A stretch of DNA of 34,756 nt from Candidatus Falkowbacteria bacterium CG10_big_fil_rev_8_21_14_0_10_37_14 (GCA_002778705.1 PFAM01000008.1:3061-37816), one strand, 5' to 3'; shown: positions 25,600-34,756, numbered from the stretch's first letter. The notes: generated by a model not told the origin, from the letters alone. Program-made: numbers and translations.

Positions 25600-26097
25600 A
25601 TGCAGGTACCAAAAAGACGTTATGATAAGGTTGCACCTAAGGCTGATCCTCGAATGACTGAGGAGCGATTTTTGGAATTACAAAAAAAATTAGAGAGGTT
25701 GTTGAAGGTTGCTCGTCCACGAGCTATTCGTGAAGTGAGTCGTTTGGCGGAGTTGGGGGATTTTTCAGAAAACGCTGAATATCAAATTGCTAAAGGTAAA
25801 TTACGAGGTATTAATGCTAGGATTAATGAATATGAGCATTTGTTTAGACAAGTAGAAATTATTAAAACCCCGGTTAATAAAGATAATGTCCAAATCGGTC
25901 ATAAGGTTACCGTAGAAACTGATGGTAAAATTAGAGTTTATACTATTTTAGGCTCTAGCGAAAGCGATCCTTTTTTAGGAATTATTTCTCGTAATGCGCC
26001 TTTAGGTGTGGCGCTTTTAGGTAAAGGCGTAGGGGAGATTGTTAGTGTGGTGACGCCGATTAAAAAAGTAGAATATAAGATTATTAATATTGAATAA
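25600..26097 (+). CDS. greA: transcription elongation factor GreA/GreB family
   Basis: RPRAIREVSRLAELGDFSENAEYQIAKGKLRGINARINEYE. Confidence 0.92.
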   Translation: MQVPKRRYDKVAPKADPRMTEERFLELQKKLERLLKVARPRAIREVSRLAELGDFSENAEYQIAKGKLRGINARINEYEHLFRQVEIIKTPVNKDNVQIGHKVTVETDGKIRVYTILGSSESDPFLGIISRNAPLGVALLGKGVGEIVSVVTPIKKVEYKIINIE

Positions 26098-26098
26098 T

Positions 26099-27799
26099 AT
26101 GCCTGAATTAAACTGGTCACTTATTCAAGCTCTTGCATGGATAAAAATTATTGCTGGATTGTCTTTAGCAATGTGGTTATTTTTAATTTATAAAAAACCG
26201 CGACCGATGTATTTGGGGGCCAGTATTGGTTTGGGTTTAGCAAGTTTTTATGCGGTAATGTCTAAGCCATTAGCAAAAATGTTTTGGGGAAATAACGGTG
26301 ATGAGATTTTTATTTTAACATTTTTAGCTAAAGTTATTAGTGGCCAACCGTTCCACGATTTTTTTTATAACTGGCTACCGCCATTTTATCCGCCTCTGTA
26401 TTTTTGGCTAGCTGGATTAGCCGGAAAACTATTAGGTTTAACGGCGGTGGGGGCGGCTAAGTTAGGTGTGATAGCTGTGCTGATTTCATGGTTTTTAGTT
26501 TTGGGTATTGGTTTAAAGATATATTGGATTAAAATTCGTGAGGCTGAGTGGGGTGAAACTTGGATGTGGCTAGGTTATGCCGCTGTGTTTTTAATAATGA
26601 TTGATTTTAATGATTTATTAATTAAACCTTATGAAGCTTTATCGGCACTTTTGGGTGTAGCTTGGATAGCGCTTCTAAACAAAACTTTAAGCGATGGACA
26701 TTGGACTAAGCGACATTACGCATTTTTTGGAATAGCTGGTGGTTTATTAATACTGACTTATTATTTTTGGTGGTTGATTTTTATTTCTGCATTGATAGTA
26801 TTATTGCGTTTTCAGTCGCGTCCATTTGTGGCTTTAAAGCGTTTGTTGGTTTTAGGTGTAATAGTAGTTGTGGTCTCTAGCATTTATTTTGGGCCATTAT
26901 TTTTTAGTTGGTGGCAGTATGGCAGTGAAAATTGGCAGGCACGTTTTTTTCATTGGTCGCATTTAGTTTCGGTGTTGCCGTGGCAAATTTTATCTTGGAC
27001 GGGTTTATTGTGGTTAATGGGATGGTTGTTAGCTTGGCGTTATCGCACGGTACCGGTGGTGCGTACGGCTTTGGTAGTGGCGCTTGGTTCCTATTTGTAT
27101 TATTTTGCTAATTTGTTTTTGTTAGTGGGACGAGGTCTAAGTTTTCAAGCACAAAAACCTTTTCCGTTGTTACCAGCGGCGGCCTTGGCTTTAGCTATAG
27201 GTTATGGAGCAGTGGAATTGTGGCATCATAAAATTGCTAATTGGTCGCCTAAGCGTCGACAATTATTGGTATTAGCTGTGGTGTTGTTATATTGGTCATT
27301 ATTGCCCTGGCATGGTTTTATTGACAACAAAGAGGTCTTAACTCAACTGGGAAAAGACATGGTGGTGCCGACAGCCAAGGATTTAGCGGAAAAAATTAAA
27401 GTAGCGGTGCCAAATTATGAACAACGTACTTGGTTGTCTAGTAATTTGCCAGAACTTGGGGCTTATTTGCCGTTGTCTTATATGGTTGCATATAATCCAC
27501 ACTTTAGTCATCAAGCGGTGAAATATTCTGATCGTTTGGCTAGTTTAAAATTAGCTGTGAATGCTAAAACTCCAGAGGATTTTTTAAAAGAATTAGATAA
27601 AATAAAAATAGGGCAAGCTGATGCGTTGCTTTTGTATAAAAGTGGTGATCAAAAAAATTATCCCTTGTTTTTTTGGCAAGATAGTTTTCCTAACGGTGGG
27701 CGAGAGCTAATTGTGAATTTGCCAAGCAATTTGATTGATGAAAAAAATTGGCAGAAGATTGAAATTAATTCAGAGTGGGTGGTTTTTATTAAAAAATGA
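26099..27799 (+). CDS. polytopic membrane protein, GT-C glycosyltransferase-like
   Basis: multiple TMs; GNNGDEIFILTFLAKVISGQPFHDFFYNWLPPFYPPLYFWLAGLAGKLLG; ATG 26099. Confidence 0.6.
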   Translation: MPELNWSLIQALAWIKIIAGLSLAMWLFLIYKKPRPMYLGASIGLGLASFYAVMSKPLAKMFWGNNGDEIFILTFLAKVISGQPFHDFFYNWLPPFYPPLYFWLAGLAGKLLGLTAVGAAKLGVIAVLISWFLVLGIGLKIYWIKIREAEWGETWMWLGYAAVFLIMIDFNDLLIKPYEALSALLGVAWIALLNKTLSDGHWTKRHYAFFGIAGGLLILTYYFWWLIFISALIVLLRFQSRPFVALKRLLVLGVIVVVVSSIYFGPLFFSWWQYGSENWQARFFHWSHLVSVLPWQILSWTGLLWLMGWLLAWRYRTVPVVRTALVVALGSYLYYFANLFLLVGRGLSFQAQKPFPLLPAAALALAIGYGAVELWHHKIANWSPKRRQLLVLAVVLLYWSLLPWHGFIDNKEVLTQLGKDMVVPTAKDLAEKIKVAVPNYEQRTWLSSNLPELGAYLPLSYMVAYNPHFSHQAVKYSDRLASLKLAVNAKTPEDFLKELDKIKIGQADALLLYKSGDQKNYPLFFWQDSFPNGGRELIVNLPSNLIDEKNWQKIEINSEWVVFIKK

Positions 27800-27825
27800 A
27801 GACTGATTTATAAAGTTCATAAAAT

Positions 27826-29565
27826 TTAGGTGTAAAACTCCAACCAACGATCTTCGGCTTGTTTGATAGCTTTGTTGAGCTGATCCAATTCTTTAACTTT
27901 TTCATGAGCATAATTGAGAGGGTGGTCGTTAAAATACCACATCAGTTCGGCGTGTGTTTTGTTGAGACGCGCTAATTCTTTTTCGGCGGCCGCCAATTTT
28001 TTTTGGTGGTTTTTTTGTTCTAAATAATGCTGGCTACCGTTTTTAGAGTTTTCGGATTGAGGCGTGACTTCAGAAATATGTAACTGTTCAGAGAGCTCTT
28101 CGATATATTGTTCGTAATCTTGCCAACGTCTAACAGCTTGACCGTCTGATATTTCCAGTAAGCTGGTGGCTAGAAGATTAGTGAAAGTACGATCGTGACT
28201 GGTGAATAATAGGGCGCCATTAAATTTACCTAGAGCAGTGGCCAGCGCTTCAACAGTTTCGAAATCTAAATGACTGTTAGGTTCGTCCATTAAAAGCATA
28301 TCTGGTTTAGATAACAAGAGACCGGCCAACATTAATCGAGATTTTTCGCCACCAGATAAAACGCCGATTGGTTTTTTAAGCGCCTCACTATTAAATAAAA
28401 AATCTCCAGCCATTTTTAAAACAGTTTCGGTTTTTATATCAGCGGAGGCAGCGGTGCGCAGATAATCTCCAACAGCTTGCTGACCCTTTAATAATTCTGA
28501 ACTGTCTTGAGAATAATAGGCGAGTCTTCCGCCAGAAAACCAGTGATATGAACCGCTTAAGGGTTCTAAGTGGCCAGCTAAAGTTTTCAGAAGAGTGGTT
28601 TTACCTTGACCATTAAGACCTAAAACTGCTAGACGTTCTCCAAAAGATAAGTCGAAATCAATTTCGTTAACCAAGGGTTTTTTATAGCCAATACTTAAGC
28701 GTTTAACACGGAGGGCCATGTTTTTGCGTTTAATGATTGAAGGCATAACAATACGAGTCAGACCCGCTTGGTGTTCGATGGTGATGCGTTTGGTTTCTAA
28801 TTTCTGAATTTTTCTTAAAGCGGCTTGAGCTTGCTTGGCTTTAGAGGCTTTAGCACGAAAGTGATCGACAAATTCTTGTAGATGTTCTTGTTGTTGCTCT
28901 AGTCCAGCATTAAGTTTTAATAAACTGGTTTGTTTCTGCTCTTTAAAGGCTAGATATTCTTCTAGCCCTCCGGGATAGTGATAGCAACTATGGGGAGATA
29001 TTTCTAGAGTAGAGTTACACAGGCTTTTTAAAAATTCTCGATCGTGAGAAACAATTAAACAACTGCCTTGATAATTTTTTAAATATTTTTCCAGCAAGAT
29101 TAATGTGTGTAAATCTAAATAGTTGCTTGGTTCATCTAAAATAAAAAGATTAGGTTCTTTTAAAAGAGCCGAAATAATTTTTAAACGCATCTGCCAACCG
29201 CCAGATAATTTGCTAACCAGTTGAGCTAAACGACTTTCGGTGAAAGCGAATTTTGAAGCTTGTTTTTTGGCTGTCCATTCTGGCGTGCCACTGGTACGAA
29301 TTAAATAAGCCAAAGATGTTTCATCGTTTAACCAGTCGTTGGTTTGATTTATATAACCCAAGTGAGTTTCGGAATTAATTAAAACTTGTCCGTCGTCGGC
29401 TTTTTCTAATCCTAAAATTATTCTAATTAAAGTAGTTTTACCAGCGCCATTTCTACCGATGATAGCTATTTTTTGTTTTGTGGTTACACTAAAAGAGAGG
29501 TGTTCAAATATTTTTTGCACGCCATAGTGTTTGTGGAGTTCGTTGACTTGAAGCAGAGTGTTCAT
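27826..29565 (-). CDS. ABC-F family ATPase
   Basis: two Walker A (GRNGAGKTTLIRI, GLNGQGKTTLLKT), two signatures (KLSGGWQMRL, VLSGGEKSRLML), no TM. Confidence 0.93.
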   Translation of the reverse strand: MNTLLQVNELHKHYGVQKIFEHLSFSVTTKQKIAIIGRNGAGKTTLIRIILGLEKADDGQVLINSETHLGYINQTNDWLNDETSLAYLIRTSGTPEWTAKKQASKFAFTESRLAQLVSKLSGGWQMRLKIISALLKEPNLFILDEPSNYLDLHTLILLEKYLKNYQGSCLIVSHDREFLKSLCNSTLEISPHSCYHYPGGLEEYLAFKEQKQTSLLKLNAGLEQQQEHLQEFVDHFRAKASKAKQAQAALRKIQKLETKRITIEHQAGLTRIVMPSIIKRKNMALRVKRLSIGYKKPLVNEIDFDLSFGERLAVLGLNGQGKTTLLKTLAGHLEPLSGSYHWFSGGRLAYYSQDSSELLKGQQAVGDYLRTAASADIKTETVLKMAGDFLFNSEALKKPIGVLSGGEKSRLMLAGLLLSKPDMLLMDEPNSHLDFETVEALATALGKFNGALLFTSHDRTFTNLLATSLLEISDGQAVRRWQDYEQYIEELSEQLHISEVTPQSENSKNGSQHYLEQKNHQKKLAAAEKELARLNKTHAELMWYFNDHPLNYAHEKVKELDQLNKAIKQAEDRWLEFYT

Positions 29566-29803
29566 ATTAGTATTTGTATGTTAGCAAGGCTTTTGAGAAT
29601 TGCCAAGTTTTAAATAGTGGTTGTCTTTTTTAATTAATTTTTACATCTCAGATATAAAAGTTAAACTGTTGATAACTTATATGATGTAAAAAAATTTTTT
29701 TTGAGAAAAAAACTGTATGAATTTTTAGACAATGTTTATTTGGGTAATTTTGTTTGTCGTAAATTTATAAAAAGTTGGCGATATTTTTTTTTATGTTTTT
29801 TTG

Positions 29804-29812
29804 TGCTATAAT
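29804..29812 (+). promoter_or_regulatory. extended -10 upstream of Lys-rich protein gene
   Basis: TGCTATAAT; downstream leader hairpin GGATGA-actttaa-TCATCC. Confidence 0.5.
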
Positions 29813-29869
29813 TAAATTATTAAATTATTAATATATGGATGAACTTTAATCATCCGATTTAAAAAATAT

Positions 29870-30112
29870 ATGGCTACCAAAAAAGGAGCAAAAAAGCCAG
29901 TCAAAAAAACAGTGAAAAAAGCTGTTAAAAAGGCTGTTAAAAAAACTGTTAAAAAGGTTGTGAGTAAACCAGCAAAAAAAACAGTAAAGAAAGTTATTAA
30001 GAAGGCTGCTAAAAAAACTGTGAAAAAAGCTGTTAAGAAGATTGTAAAGAAAGTTGTGAAAAAAGCTGTTAAGAAGACCGTAAAAAAGGCAGCTAAAAAA
30101 GGTAAAAAATAG
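29870..30112 (+). CDS. Lys/Ala/Val-rich histone H1-like basic protein
   Basis: repeated KKTVKKAVKK units, own promoter, leader hairpin and terminator. Confidence 0.8.
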   Translation: MATKKGAKKPVKKTVKKAVKKAVKKTVKKVVSKPAKKTVKKVIKKAAKKTVKKAVKKIVKKVVKKAVKKTVKKAAKKGKK

Positions 30113-30127
30113 TTAGTAGATAGTATA

Positions 30128-30156
30128 AAAACCGTGCCGTTATGGTACGGTTTTTG
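30128..30156 (+). terminator. intrinsic terminator
   Basis: AAAACCGTGCC-gttat-GGTACGGTTTTT. Confidence 0.8.
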
Positions 30157-30162
30157 TTTGTA

Positions 30163-30191
30163 TTGACATTTTAATATATTTATGCTATAAT
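30163..30191 (+). promoter_or_regulatory. perfect consensus promoter with extended -10
   Basis: TTGACA-N17-TATAAT, TGC before -10. Confidence 0.8.
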
Positions 30192-30234
30192 ATATAATAT
30201 AGTTTTTTTACTAATATAAATAAAGGAATAAGTT

Positions 30235-30648
30235 TTGAACAAAGCTATTGTTTTTTGGTTTTTGGTGCTGGGGAGCTTTTTGGTTAATAGTTTTATCCAA
30301 GATGTTAATATCACTTATGGTCTTTCGGCTAAAACCTTAGAAAAAAAAGTGGTTTATAAAAAAGCGCGGATTACTAAATATGTAAAAACTGGCAAGAAGA
30401 TGGCCAATGGTCGTTTCCCAAAAGTTGGTTATGTGGCGGTATCTGATCGTAAAATTCATTTAGGCAGTTTGGTCTGGATTGGTAAGCGTCGCTATATAGT
30501 TGGTGATTATACCTCAAAAAAAATTCAGACTATGAGTCTTAGAAAAAATTGCGATTTAACGATAGATGTGTTTACCAATGAGTCGGCTTATGAATGCTTG
30601 AATTTTGGTGTCGAAACACATAAGGTGGCAATACTTGTAAAAAGTTGA
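30235..30648 (+). CDS. secreted 3D/DPBB-like domain protein
   Basis: VGYVAVSDRKIHLGSLVWIGKRRYIVGDYT...CDLTIDVFTNES resembles the 3D domain; TTG start after AGGAATAAG. Confidence 0.5.
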   Translation: MNKAIVFWFLVLGSFLVNSFIQDVNITYGLSAKTLEKKVVYKKARITKYVKTGKKMANGRFPKVGYVAVSDRKIHLGSLVWIGKRRYIVGDYTSKKIQTMSLRKNCDLTIDVFTNESAYECLNFGVETHKVAILVKS

Positions 30649-30723
30649 AGTTATAAAAAACAAAAGCAGTCCACATAAGTGGCTGTTTTTTATTTTCTGT
30701 TGATTATGTTACAATGAAAGTCT

Positions 30724-31473
30724 ATGAAGAAAAAAATTCTATGGTTTTTTGGTTTGTTGTTGGTGTCTGGCGTAGCTTTGTATTTTTATGTCGGGCATGC
30801 TTACATTTATTATGTTATTGGCAGGGCCAAATTACCAGTTATGAATAGTCAAGGTGATTATAGCTTGGGTATGGAAGTTGATGCACTTGTCCGTTATTCG
30901 GCGATTGGTGACAGTTTAACTTTTGGCTTAGGGGCTGAAAAAATTGAAGATACTTATCCTTATAGAGTAGCGGAGTATTTAGCCGATAAAGGCCAAAGGG
31001 TTCAATTGACAGTCTCGGCTTTCCCTGGAGCGAGATCGTTTGATGTTTTAAAAAAATTATTAGACGAGCCAATAAAAAAACAAGCCGAGCTGATAACAAT
31101 TCTAATTGGTGTTAACGATATTCATGGTGGAATATCGTTGTCAGATTTTTTAAGTAACTATCAAAAAATTATTAGTCGATTAAAAAATGAATTACCAGGG
31201 GCCAAAATAGCGATAGTGGCAATTCCACGGCTAGGTGCTAATAATTTATTGTGGCCACCATTTAACTATTACTTTCGTTTACAAACGGTTCGTTTTAATA
31301 AGGCTTTGCGTCAACTAGCAGAAAAACAAGCTGTAAGCTATATCGATTTAGATACCCCGACTAAACAGCAATTAAAAACTTTTACTAACTACTATAGTGC
31401 TGACGGCTTTCACCCATCGGTAATTGGCTATCAACATTGGGCGACTATAATTTATGATATTCTTAATCGTTAA
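30724..31473 (+). CDS. SGNH/GDSL hydrolase, membrane anchored
   Basis: AIGDSLTFGLGA, ILIGVNDIHGG, YSADGFHPSVIGY. Confidence 0.88.
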   Translation: MKKKILWFFGLLLVSGVALYFYVGHAYIYYVIGRAKLPVMNSQGDYSLGMEVDALVRYSAIGDSLTFGLGAEKIEDTYPYRVAEYLADKGQRVQLTVSAFPGARSFDVLKKLLDEPIKKQAELITILIGVNDIHGGISLSDFLSNYQKIISRLKNELPGAKIAIVAIPRLGANNLLWPPFNYYFRLQTVRFNKALRQLAEKQAVSYIDLDTPTKQQLKTFTNYYSADGFHPSVIGYQHWATIIYDILNR

Positions 31474-32572
31474 TCCAATTTGGCAAACTATAATTTTTTC
31501 TTTACTTTTGATGGTGCCAATTGTTTGGTGGCGCCAAACGCGAACTGATAAAAATATTTTACCAATCACTGTGTCGTTCGAATTAAAAGGCTTGGCGATT
31601 TTATTGGTAGTATTTTCGCATATTGGCTATTTTTTAGATCAAGGAAAACAATTTTTGTGGCCACTATCTAATCTGGCCGGGGTGGGTGTAGATATTTTTT
31701 TGTTATTATCTGGTTACGGTCTGGCAATGAGTGCTTTGACTAATAAAAGAAAGATTTTAGAATTTTATCGTCGTCATTTTTTAAAATTATTTGTGCCATT
31801 GTGGTTGGTGTTAATATTGTGGTTTTCTGCGGCCTTTTTTTCTGGTTGGGGGAGTTACGATTGGCATTATATACTGCTTTCATTGTTAGGTTGGTTTCCT
31901 GGTGCTGATATTTATCAAGATGTTAATTCACCACTGTGGTATTTCAGTTTAATTGCTGGCTACTATGTTTTGTTTCCTGTGTTTTTTAAAACTAGGTGGC
32001 CTTGGTTGTCGGCGTTGGCTATTTATAGTGTAGCGTATTTAATTTTTAATTATATTAAGCCACAAATTGGTTGGACGGCTAGATTATATGAATTACATCT
32101 GTTAGCTTTTCCAATTGGTGTGGGGTTGGCTTCAGTGTTAAATTCGCCGAAACTTTTAAAAGTGCTAGAAGCTTGTCGTCGTCCGAAGTATTATTATCTA
32201 ATACTAAATAGTTTGTTTTTAATAATTAGTTATCGATTTTTGTATGCTATTAATATAAAATCTTTATTTTGGTTATCTGTGGATAGTTTATTATCGACAT
32301 TTTTATTCACCGCTTTGTTTGTGATAAAAAAACAAGAGTGGAAAACTTTATCTTTATTTGGATTGTTGTCTTATGAAATTTATCTTTTACACTGGCCGTG
32401 GTTGTATCATTATGGCGGTTTACTGTCTTTAATGCCAGCTTGGTTAGCTGGGCTGATATATTTAGGTCTATTTTTGATTGCTGGTTGGTTATTAAGTTAT
32501 TTGGTTAAGAAGATTAATTCAGTTACATTGCACGCGGCTAATAAGGCTGATAAAAACTTGGCAGTTAAGTAA
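31454..32572 (+). CDS. acyltransferase family 3 membrane protein
   Basis: ELKGLAILLVVFSHIGYFLDQ, GVDIFLLLSGYGLAMS, multiple TMs; overlaps SGNH gene by 20 nt. Confidence 0.85.
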   Translation: MIFLIVNPIWQTIIFSLLLMVPIVWWRQTRTDKNILPITVSFELKGLAILLVVFSHIGYFLDQGKQFLWPLSNLAGVGVDIFLLLSGYGLAMSALTNKRKILEFYRRHFLKLFVPLWLVLILWFSAAFFSGWGSYDWHYILLSLLGWFPGADIYQDVNSPLWYFSLIAGYYVLFPVFFKTRWPWLSALAIYSVAYLIFNYIKPQIGWTARLYELHLLAFPIGVGLASVLNSPKLLKVLEACRRPKYYYLILNSLFLIISYRFLYAINIKSLFWLSVDSLLSTFLFTALFVIKKQEWKTLSLFGLLSYEIYLLHWPWLYHYGGLLSLMPAWLAGLIYLGLFLIAGWLLSYLVKKINSVTLHAANKADKNLAVK

Positions 32573-32641
32573 AATTTTGTTATAATACAAAATATAAGAA
32601 TTAATTTTTGCAGTTAATAGAATTGTGAGTAATTTAATTTT

Positions 32642-33193
32642 ATGGAAAACAAAAAGTGTTGGATTTGGGCAGTAATTTTCGCCGTTGTTATAATCGGTGG
32701 TTTTTATTTAATTGTCTCTAATCAACTTAAGCAAATTAGTCAAATAACTGTTTATGATGGACTTGACGTGGTGTTTAGCGAGCCAATAAATAATGATAAC
32801 TTAAAAATAAATTTGATTGGAGATTGGCAATTGCAGGATTGGACACAAATTAAAGACGACACCGATTTATCAAAATTAAAAATTACATTATCTTTTGAGG
32901 CTGATAAGTTTACAGCGAAAATATGTAATAGAGCTAGCGGAAATTATACTATCAATCAAAATGTATTAATAGCCTCTGGAGCTATGACCGAAATGGCTTG
33001 TGAAAATGAAGATTTAATGAATGTCGAGGGGGCGTTAATGAAGGCTTTGAGCAATGGGATGAAAATAGAAATTAAGAGTAATTTGCTAGTTTTAAGTAAT
33101 AATGAGACTGGTGATCGTTTTGTTTTCGAAGATTTAGCTAAAAATGAGGTTGAAACAGAAAAAGCCGTTGAAGGAACTGAAAATCCACAGTAA
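32642..33193 (+). CDS. membrane-anchored META/HslJ-like domain protein
   Basis: ITLSFEADKFTAKICNRASGNYTINQNVLIASGAMTEMACENEDLMNVEGALMKAL. Confidence 0.65.
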   Translation: MENKKCWIWAVIFAVVIIGGFYLIVSNQLKQISQITVYDGLDVVFSEPINNDNLKINLIGDWQLQDWTQIKDDTDLSKLKITLSFEADKFTAKICNRASGNYTINQNVLIASGAMTEMACENEDLMNVEGALMKALSNGMKIEIKSNLLVLSNNETGDRFVFEDLAKNEVETEKAVEGTENPQ

Positions 33194-33280
33194 TTTGGTC
33201 AATTTTAAACACTTTACTTTTTACCGCCCTTGCTTTAGAGTAAGGGCAGTTCTTTTAAACTAATAATTCAGGAGGGTTTT

Positions 33281-33997
33281 ATGCTAATGGTTAAAAAATT
33301 AATAGCTGAAACAGTTGGGTATTGTGTAGGTTTAAGCCTTGCTATATTATTTTGGACTTTAGATAAATTAGGGTTACTTAAGGTGACGGGTTGGGAACGT
33401 TTGCCAAAGGAATTGAAAAAAATAATCATAGTTTCTAATCACCCCTCTTTATGGGAACCGTTGGCATTGTCTTATTTGTTTTGTAGACAATATGTTTTTG
33501 ATTTTAAGCGAGCGCCTTATAATTTACCGGATGCTAATAATTATTATCGTCAATGGTTTTCCTTTTTGTGGTGGCCGATACGAACCAGATTTATACCAGT
33601 TGAACGAAATGTTTATAGTGTAGCTAATTTCATGACTGTCTATAGAACTATACTTAAAGTGTTGGACGCTGGCGGTAATTTAATTATTTTTCCGGAAGGT
33701 GGAAGAACTAGCTCTGTCGTGATATCAGGAGCTTTACAAACATCATCAAAAGGAAAAAAACTGCGTTATTTTTCTGATGGCGCGGCGGCGGTGGCTTTAA
33801 GTGCTAAAGCTATTATTGTGCCGGTGTGGTTGGATGGCTTTGAAAAAGTTTTGCCTAGAGGATCTTGGCTCCCTCGTATTTGGCGGCGTTGCTCTATTAA
33901 AATTGGTGAACCGATTAATGCGGGGACGATACAACTTAGTAAAAATAGCTTAAACCGTCTTTTAGAAAAAACTGTGCTGGCTTTAGCTGATGAGTAA
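33281..33997 (+). CDS. 1-acyl-sn-glycerol-3-phosphate acyltransferase-like (PlsC family)
   Basis: VSNHPSLWEPLAL, LIIFPEGGRTS, IIVPVWLDG; SD AGGAGGG. Confidence 0.85.
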   Translation: MLMVKKLIAETVGYCVGLSLAILFWTLDKLGLLKVTGWERLPKELKKIIIVSNHPSLWEPLALSYLFCRQYVFDFKRAPYNLPDANNYYRQWFSFLWWPIRTRFIPVERNVYSVANFMTVYRTILKVLDAGGNLIIFPEGGRTSSVVISGALQTSSKGKKLRYFSDGAAAVALSAKAIIVPVWLDGFEKVLPRGSWLPRIWRRCSIKIGEPINAGTIQLSKNSLNRLLEKTVLALADE

Positions 33998-34022
33998 AGT
34001 TAAGCTGATGAGTAAATTTAAA

Positions 34023-34051
34023 GTGAGTATTTTTTAATACTCACTTTTTTG
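34023..34051 (+). terminator. terminator after plsC-like gene
   Basis: AGTGAGTATT-tttt-AATACTCACTTTTTT. Confidence 0.8.
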
Positions 34052-34057
34052 TTTTTG

Positions 34058-34196
34058 CTATTATCAATGTTGTTGCTAATGCTATTATCAATTATCAATG
34101 TTGTTGCTAATGCTATTATCAATTATCAATGTTGTTGCTAACGCTATTATCAATGTTGTTGCTAACGCTATTATCAATTATCAATGTTGTTGCTAA
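34058..34196. repeat. tandem repeat, five units of 24, 31, 31, 24 and 29 nt
   Basis: GCTATTATCAA[TTATCAA]TGTTGTTGCTAAy, units at 34058, 34082, 34113, 34144, 34168. Confidence 0.95.
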
Positions 34197-34222
34197 AAAT
34201 ATCTGAAAAAATAAAACTTAGA

Positions 34223-34258
34223 GCACTAGTTCAGTATACTAGTTTACTGAACTAGTGC
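34223..34258. repeat. perfect 14-bp inverted repeat with 8-nt loop
   Basis: GCACTAGTTCAGTA-tactagtt-TACTGAACTAGTGC. Confidence 0.9.
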
Positions 34259-34274
34259 ATAAAATTAGAAATTT

Positions 34275-34709
34275 TTAATGTTTATTTTTTGCTCCCATTA
34301 GCATATTGATTAGTAAAAAGTTAACGGGGTAGCGCCTTCGTAAGTCAGCTAAAGTAAAGGGTGAAGTTGGAATATAATCCTTTTTAATAGTTTTTTGGTT
34401 TTGATGTTTTTTTAGAACGGTTTTGTAGCCGTTGAATCCGTTATTTAGCCATTTATCGACTTGAGTGATTGTAGCTTTGCCTACGCTTAAGTCTGCCTGA
34501 ATATCTTCGTAAGTAGTGCCTTGAATTAGTAGTTTGGCTATTTGAATTCTTCTGGAGATCATAACCATTTCACTTAAAGTTAATAGATCTTTAAAAAAAT
34601 TTTTAGCTTCTTCATAATCTTTGAGAGAAGCGACGATACTGTAAAAGTCTCCAAGATATTTTCTTTTTTGACTTTCTGTTAAGTTTTGATATTTTACTTT
34701 GCCGGGCAT
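34275..34709 (-). CDS. TrpR/YerC-YecD family regulator-like protein
   Basis: LLTLSEMVMISRRIQIAKLLIQGTTYEDIQADLSVGKATITQVDKWL. Confidence 0.85.
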   Translation of the reverse strand: MPGKVKYQNLTESQKRKYLGDFYSIVASLKDYEEAKNFFKDLLTLSEMVMISRRIQIAKLLIQGTTYEDIQADLSVGKATITQVDKWLNNGFNGYKTVLKKHQNQKTIKKDYIPTSPFTLADLRRRYPVNFLLINMLMGAKNKH

Positions 34710-34756
34710 AAAATTTTTAAATAAATTTTAAATTATTTTAGGCAATAAATTGTATA

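Noticed and set aside
34058-34196. CRISPR array
   Set aside because: Units are contiguous with no unique spacers, and no cas genes are present.

Overview
This is an AT-rich bacterial chromosomal window. Gene style and content (FPKTG/sortase surface proteins, DUF3494 modules, a prepilin/FISUMP remnant, FtsB/FtsEX, a KTVKK-type basic protein) suggest a Patescibacteria/CPR organism; this lineage is inferred, not proven. Recognisable genes in order: 3' part of a PhoH-like ATPase, CsoR-family repressor, thioredoxin, ComEC-like MBL hydrolase, extended nucleoside diphosphate kinase, FtsB/DivIC, a DUF3494 adhesin-like locus with a sortase, two tRNAs (Thr, Gly), an RlpA/S11 D,D-carboxypeptidase fusion, ftsE, ftsX, MFS, DedA, tRNA-Tyr, rpmG (missing from the ORF track), tRNA-Trp, LtaS-like sulfatase, U32 peptidase, response regulator, pyrB, greA, ABC-F, a Lys-rich histone H1-like protein, SGNH hydrolase plus acyltransferase-3, META-domain protein, PlsC and a TrpR/YerC-like regulator. 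No complete novel defence or mobile system is visible. The best leads are: (i) a promoter-driven, structured, unassigned RNA locus at ~4107-4375; (ii) a 191-bp decayed long inverted repeat at 9078-9268; (iii) four lesioned genes (two adjacent DUF3494 genes, a prepilin/FISUMP remnant, and an HTH gene with two compensating homopolymer frameshifts); (iv) palindromic operators sitting exactly in N17 promoter spacers upstream of csoR-trx and ndk; (v) an intergenic 24/31-bp tandem repeat next to a perfect 14-bp-stem hairpin. TGA is used as a normal stop here, so in-frame TGA should be read as a lesion rather than an alternative code.
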